A stretch of 8,657 nt of DNA, from the NCBI GenBank assembly GCA_028717105.1, contig JAQUOM010000066.1, forward strand, positions 1 through 8,657, written 5' to 3'. Positions 6,293 through 8,657 of this stretch are shown one piece after another. The translations under genes and the position numbers were made by a program. The DNA is from Candidatus Omnitrophota bacterium. Its GTDB lineage: Bacteria; Omnitrophota; Gorgyraeia; Velamenicoccales; Velamenicoccaceae. Position 1 is the stretch's first letter. The number at the start of each line of letters is the position of its first letter. Under the pieces are notes generated by a model, which was not told the DNA's origin, ran no database searches, and was given only the letters and a program-made list of their open reading frames with translations.

Positions 6293-6418
6293 ATGAATTT
6301 TTATCACAAGATTTTTGACGATCTCAAAAAGTGGTTTACGTATTACCCCTTGTATAAGATCCTTGCCCTTATCCTGGCTGTTGTCGTTTACCTCTACGTT
6401 AACGGAGAATTTAAATAG
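6293..6418 (+). CDS. 41-residue membrane microprotein resembling the CdaR/YbbR N-terminal anchor
   Basis: This short ORF reads from ATG 6293 to TAG 6416-6418 and has a good Shine-Dalgarno, GGAG at 6284-6287, five bases before the ATG. The product begins MNFYHKIFDDLKKWF, a charged amphipathic stretch. A single transmembrane helix follows, YKILALILAVVVYLYVNGE (residues 21-39), and the product ends FK. The helix with its closing YVNG-type sequence strongly resembles the N-terminal anchor of CdaR/YbbR proteins, for example the K-I-x-A-L...Y...V-N pattern of B. subtilis YbbR as I remember it. CdaR binds and regulates CdaA and is normally encoded right after it, as here. All YbbR repeat domains are absent: only 52 bases separate this stop from pdxJ. 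It may be a real microprotein that contacts CdaA in the membrane, or the remnant of a deleted cdaR. The intact start, ribosome site and clean stop favour a translated gene. Confidence 0.65.
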   Translation: MNFYHKIFDDLKKWFTYYPLYKILALILAVVVYLYVNGEFK

Positions 6419-6438
6419 TTCTTTGCTTGCTTTCATGG

Positions 6439-6466
6439 TGAGCCAAGAGCTATGAGCCAAGAGCTT
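6439..6466 (+). repeat. Four tandem GAGC-core heptamers before pdxJ
   Basis: TGAGCCA, AGAGCTA, TGAGCCA and AGAGCTT follow each other without gaps, which also makes a 13-bp tandem direct repeat (6439-6451 and 6453-6465). The block ends five bases before the pdxJ ATG, in the ribosome-binding region, where no normal Shine-Dalgarno is present. It could be a slippage-prone repeat or an edge of a deletion. Confidence 0.7.
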
Positions 6467-6470
6467 CCTT

Positions 6471-7211
6471 ATGCCTTTATTAGGCGTGAATATCGACCAT
6501 ATTGCGACGCTCAGACAGCAGCGCCGGGCGCCTTATCCTGATCTTGTTTTGGCCGCCAGGGCGTGCGAGAATGCGGGAGCGGATTCTATTGTCGCGCACC
6601 TGCGTGAAGACCGCAGGCATATCCAGGACGCAGATGTGTTCGCCTTGCGTAAACACGTCACGACACGATTCAATCTGGAGATGGCATTGTCCAGCGATAT
6701 CGTGAGGATCGCCTGCCGTCTCAAGCCTGATCAGGTGACCCTTGTCCCGGAGAGGCGCCAGGAATTGACCACGGAAGGCGGGTTGGATGTCGTCCGGAAC
6801 GCGAGGCGCATTGCGGCAGCGGCGAGAAGGTTTAAAAAACGCAACATCGGTGTGAGCCTTTTTATCGAACCTTCCGAACTTCAGGTCAAGGCCGCCGGCG
6901 ACATCGGGATCGGTATCGTCGAGTTGCATACCGGCGCGTACGCCGAGAGTTCTTCTTTAGGGCAGAGGCGCATGCGATTAAAAGAACTGCGGGAGGCGTG
7001 CGCCGTGGCCGGCGCCCTGGGCCTTGTCGTCAACGCCGGGCACGGATTGGATTACGAAAATGTTTGTCCTGTTGCGTCCATGGCGCAGGTCCATGAGTTA
7101 AATATCGGCTATGCCATTGTTTGTCATTCTTTGTTTGTGGGGCTGGAACAGGCGGTCCGCCAGATGAAAGCCCTGGCGAAGGGCTCCCGGCGGATAAGAG
7201 GGGGCGCATGA
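6471..7211 (+). CDS. pdxJ: Pyridoxine 5'-phosphate synthase PdxJ
   Basis: PdxJ condenses 1-deoxy-D-xylulose 5-phosphate with 3-amino-2-oxopropyl phosphate to form pyridoxine 5'-phosphate, the last ring-forming step of the DXP-dependent vitamin B6 pathway. It is a cytoplasmic TIM barrel that works as an octamer. Family motifs are present in order: LGVNIDHIATLRQ (4-16), VAHLREDRRHIQD (41-53), FNLEMA (67-72), LVPERRQELTTEGGLD (91-106), VSLFI (128-132), ELHTGAYAE (151-159), NAGHGLDYEN (188-197) and ELNIGYAIV (209-217). H43, E70 and H191 match the catalytic His/Glu/His set I know from E. coli. The 246-residue length is normal. The conserved block begins at residue 4, so the ATG at 6471 must be the start although no clear Shine-Dalgarno is seen; a heptamer repeat fills that place. 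Its stop overlaps acpS by four bases (ATGA). Confidence 0.97.
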   Translation: MPLLGVNIDHIATLRQQRRAPYPDLVLAARACENAGADSIVAHLREDRRHIQDADVFALRKHVTTRFNLEMALSSDIVRIACRLKPDQVTLVPERRQELTTEGGLDVVRNARRIAAAARRFKKRNIGVSLFIEPSELQVKAAGDIGIGIVELHTGAYAESSSLGQRRMRLKELREACAVAGALGLVVNAGHGLDYENVCPVASMAQVHELNIGYAIVCHSLFVGLEQAVRQMKALAKGSRRIRGGA

Positions 7212-7546
7212 TCAGGGGCAGCGGGATCGATATCGTAGAGATAAAAAAGTTAAAAAAGGCCGTTGAGCGGTGGGGAGATATTTTTTTAAACAGAGTTTAT
7301 ACCTCCAAAGAGCTTGCCTATTCCAGGAGCAAGAGGTATCCGCTGCAACACCTGGCGGCTCGATTTGCCGCCAAAGAAGCCATTTTCAAGGCGCTGGGGA
7401 ACAGTCCCCGGTTGAATTTCAAGGATATCGAGATCATCAACGACACCAACGGCCGGCCTTTCTGCCGCATCAGAAACAGGAAATCTTCTATCGCCCTGTC
7501 CTTGTCGCATACGGATAATTATGCAGTGGCCTGCGCCATTCTTTAA
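7208..7546 (+). CDS. acpS: Holo-[acyl-carrier-protein] synthase AcpS
   Basis: AcpS moves 4'-phosphopantetheine from CoA to a serine of acyl carrier protein, activating it for fatty acid synthesis; it is a small cytoplasmic trimer. The start I choose is ATG 7208, which overlaps the pdxJ stop as ATGA and is preceded by GAGGGGG; it gives 112 residues, normal for the family. A longer reading from 7121 would only add pdxJ sequence in another frame. Motifs are GIDIVEI (6-12) with the Mg-binding D8, FLNRVYTSKELAYS (26-39), QHLAARFAAKEAIFKALG (47-64) with the second metal ligand E57, the D-x-E-I strand (73-76) followed by NGRP (81-84), and SLSHTDNYAVA (98-108). It lies between pdxJ and nnrD, an order I recall from related operons. 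Its 3' end overlaps nnrD by 26 bases. Confidence 0.96.
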   Translation: MIRGSGIDIVEIKKLKKAVERWGDIFLNRVYTSKELAYSRSKRYPLQHLAARFAAKEAIFKALGNSPRLNFKDIEIINDTNGRPFCRIRNRKSSIALSLSHTDNYAVACAIL

Positions 7547-8381
7547 ACGAAAATGCAATGCGCATAAAAATGACTTCGGCCATCTTCTTGTCCTGGCCGG
7601 TTCCCGGCGTTATGCCGGCGCCGGCTGTCTTTGCGCCAACGCAGCTATGCGGGCCGGCGCAGGCCTGGTGACGCTGGGAATTCCCGAAAGTCTTTATCCT
7701 GTTTATGCAAAAAAATTGACGGAAGTGATGCTCTTGCCGCTCGCGGACGCGGGGCGCGGCGTTTTATCAAAAAAGTCGTGGCCTGTTATTAAGGCTTTTT
7801 TGAAAAAAGTCGATGGGCTCCTTATCGGCCCGGGGCTTTCGCAAGACAAGGATATCCGGTTGGTTGTCCGTCAGGCGATCAAGAACGCCCTTGTCCCCCT
7901 TGTGATCGATGCCGACGGCTTGAATGCGCTGGCAGGTGACCCGAGTATTCTGAAAACAATAAAGGCCCCCGCTGTCCTGACGCCGCATCCTAAGGAAATG
8001 GCGCGGTTGATGAACGCAAGCACGGCCATGGTCCAAAAGAACAGAAAAAAAGTTGCAAAAGATTTTGCGTATGGTTACAATATGACCTTGGTTTTAAAGG
8101 GGCACGAGACCGTCGTCGCATCGCCGGATAAAAGAATTTATATCAACAAAACCGGCAATCCCGGTATGGCGACGGCGGGAGCGGGCGATGTGCTTTCAGG
8201 AATCGTTGCGGCTTTTCTTGGCCAGGGAATGGAGCCTTTTGAGGCGGCCTGCCGGGCGGTTTATATCCACGGGTTAGCGGGCGATCTGGCGGCAAAGGAT
8301 AAGACGGAGCCTGGAATGATCGCTTCCGATATTATTGAGTATTTGCCGAAGGCGTTTAAAAAGGTATCAATAGATGGCTAA
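7521..8381 (+). CDS. nnrD: ADP-dependent NAD(P)H-hydrate dehydratase NnrD
   Basis: NnrD dehydrates the damaged cofactor (S)-NAD(P)HX back to NAD(P)H using ADP. It belongs to the ribokinase-like fold. Recognised blocks: DFGHLLVLAGSRRYAGAG (18-35), AAMRAGAGLVTL (41-52), GLLIGPGLS (99-107), VIDADGLNAL (128-137), LTPHPKEM (153-160), LVLKGHETVVASP (190-202), NKTGNPGMATAGAGDVLSG (209-227) with D223 as catalytic base, and YIHGLAGDLAA (248-258). The protein is the dehydratase half alone (286 residues); the YjeF_N epimerase domain that is fused in many bacteria is absent, so NnrE would have to be encoded elsewhere. ATG 7521 is the only in-frame start before the conserved block, giving a 26-base overlap with acpS and no clear Shine-Dalgarno. 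The stop overlaps the next gene by eight bases. Confidence 0.95.
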   Translation: MQWPAPFFKRKCNAHKNDFGHLLVLAGSRRYAGAGCLCANAAMRAGAGLVTLGIPESLYPVYAKKLTEVMLLPLADAGRGVLSKKSWPVIKAFLKKVDGLLIGPGLSQDKDIRLVVRQAIKNALVPLVIDADGLNALAGDPSILKTIKAPAVLTPHPKEMARLMNASTAMVQKNRKKVAKDFAYGYNMTLVLKGHETVVASPDKRIYINKTGNPGMATAGAGDVLSGIVAAFLGQGMEPFEAACRAVYIHGLAGDLAAKDKTEPGMIASDIIEYLPKAFKKVSIDG

Positions 8382-8657
8382 GACCAAACAAAAGGGAGAT
8401 ATTGCGGAAGCCTACGTTCTATATTCGCTTAAACAAAACGGCTTTAATGTTTTTATTCCTTGGGGTGAGGATAATCGTTATGACCTCATTGTCGAAAAGA
8501 ATGGTCTTTTCAAGAGGGTTCAAGTCAAGTATGTCTCTTCAAGAAACGGCGTTTTAGAAATTCCTTTTAGGAGTGTTAACGGGCACCAATAAAATCCATG
8601 ATAAACCGAAGTAGTTGTAAGTTGCGATTGGTTGACGCTCGAAATCATCAAAAGAAA
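8374..8657 (+). pseudogene. PD-(D/E)XK homing-endonuclease-like gene, probably internally deleted, running off the window
   Basis: The first frame (8374-8592) encodes 72 residues: a basic start, KGDIAEAYVL (7-16), GFNVFIPWGEDNRYDLIVE (23-41) and RVQVKY (48-53). The E12, D37 and Q50-x-K52 pattern matches small PD-(D/E)XK proteins related to the group I intron endonuclease I-Ssp6803I. Those are about 130-150 residues long, and this frame stops at half length. Past the stop, a frame shifted by +2 from ATG 8598 stays open to the window end and contains KLRLVDARNHQKK, which resembles the family's C-terminal LRL...KNNQKK motif. The middle of the protein is found in no frame, so a deletion with a frame change is likely. 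GC is about 38% over 8401-8580 against about 64% over 7561-7680, a sign of transfer. The start has AAGG (8361-8364) and overlaps nnrD by eight bases. A genuine short protein remains possible. Confidence 0.6.

Noticed and set aside
6204..6320. Alternative short frame from ATG 6204 across the cdaA-microprotein gap
   Set aside because: Composition is low-complexity Gly/Ala/Arg-rich without a convincing family, and it overlaps the better supported 41-residue ORF.
7121..7207. Upstream extension of acpS
   Set aside because: It lies wholly within pdxJ, is not part of the AcpS family, and ATG 7208 has a ribosome site and a classic ATGA overlap.
1..8657. CRISPR arrays, transposases, toxin-antitoxin or defence gene sets
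   Set aside because: No regularly spaced repeats and no genes of these kinds were seen; apart from the nuclease-like remnant at the end, the window is housekeeping.

Overview
This window is a dense bacterial housekeeping segment. Every protein gene I can support is on the + strand, and gaps are short or genes overlap. The organism looks like an uncultivated bacterium with moderate GC. The gene order tilS-ftsH-folP-cdaA-(cdaR)-pdxJ-acpS-nnrD resembles the arrangement I know from Desulfobacterota/Geobacter-like and Omnitrophota-like genomes. The class III signal pilin and the extended-form dihydropteroate synthase fit that range too. The lineage guess is inference and weak.

Layout. Positions 1-61 are the 3' part of a tRNA gene with a CAT anticodon, cut by the window edge and with an encoded CCA. 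A 17-bp copy of its 3' end recurs at 156-172. A strong intrinsic terminator (221-258) closes this unit. A well-spaced sigma70-type promoter (246-274) starts inside the terminator's 3' arm and appears to drive a leaderless type IV pilin-like gene (284-715). A four-helix membrane protein of unknown function (729-1208) and tilS (1274-2281) follow. A second near-consensus promoter (2283-2310) lies just before ftsH (2320-4176), which again has almost no room for a leader. Then come folP (4186-5385), cdaA (5382-6191), a 41-codon membrane microprotein (6293-6418), pdxJ (6471-7211), acpS (7208-7546) and nnrD (7521-8381). An AT-rich, apparently broken PD-(D/E)XK endonuclease-like gene runs from 8374 to the window end.

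How the genes fit together. The set covers tRNA decoding (TilS), membrane protein quality control (FtsH), folate synthesis (FolP), cyclic di-AMP signalling (CdaA), vitamin B6 synthesis (PdxJ), acyl carrier protein activation (AcpS) and repair of damaged NAD(P)H (NnrD). Overlaps of 4, 4, 26 and 8 bases among the later genes suggest translational coupling in one long transcript.

The most interesting points are: (1) where a full-length CdaA partner, CdaR/YbbR, is usually encoded, there is only a tiny ORF matching its N-terminal membrane anchor; (2) the endonuclease-like gene has lost its middle and keeps its C-terminal motif in another reading frame; (3) the tRNA 3' end is duplicated, like an integration-site footprint; (4) two promoters are placed so that the mRNAs would be leaderless; (5) a GAGC-core heptamer is repeated four times directly before pdxJ, where a ribosome binding site would be expected. 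I do not see a new multi-gene defence or mobile system in this window.
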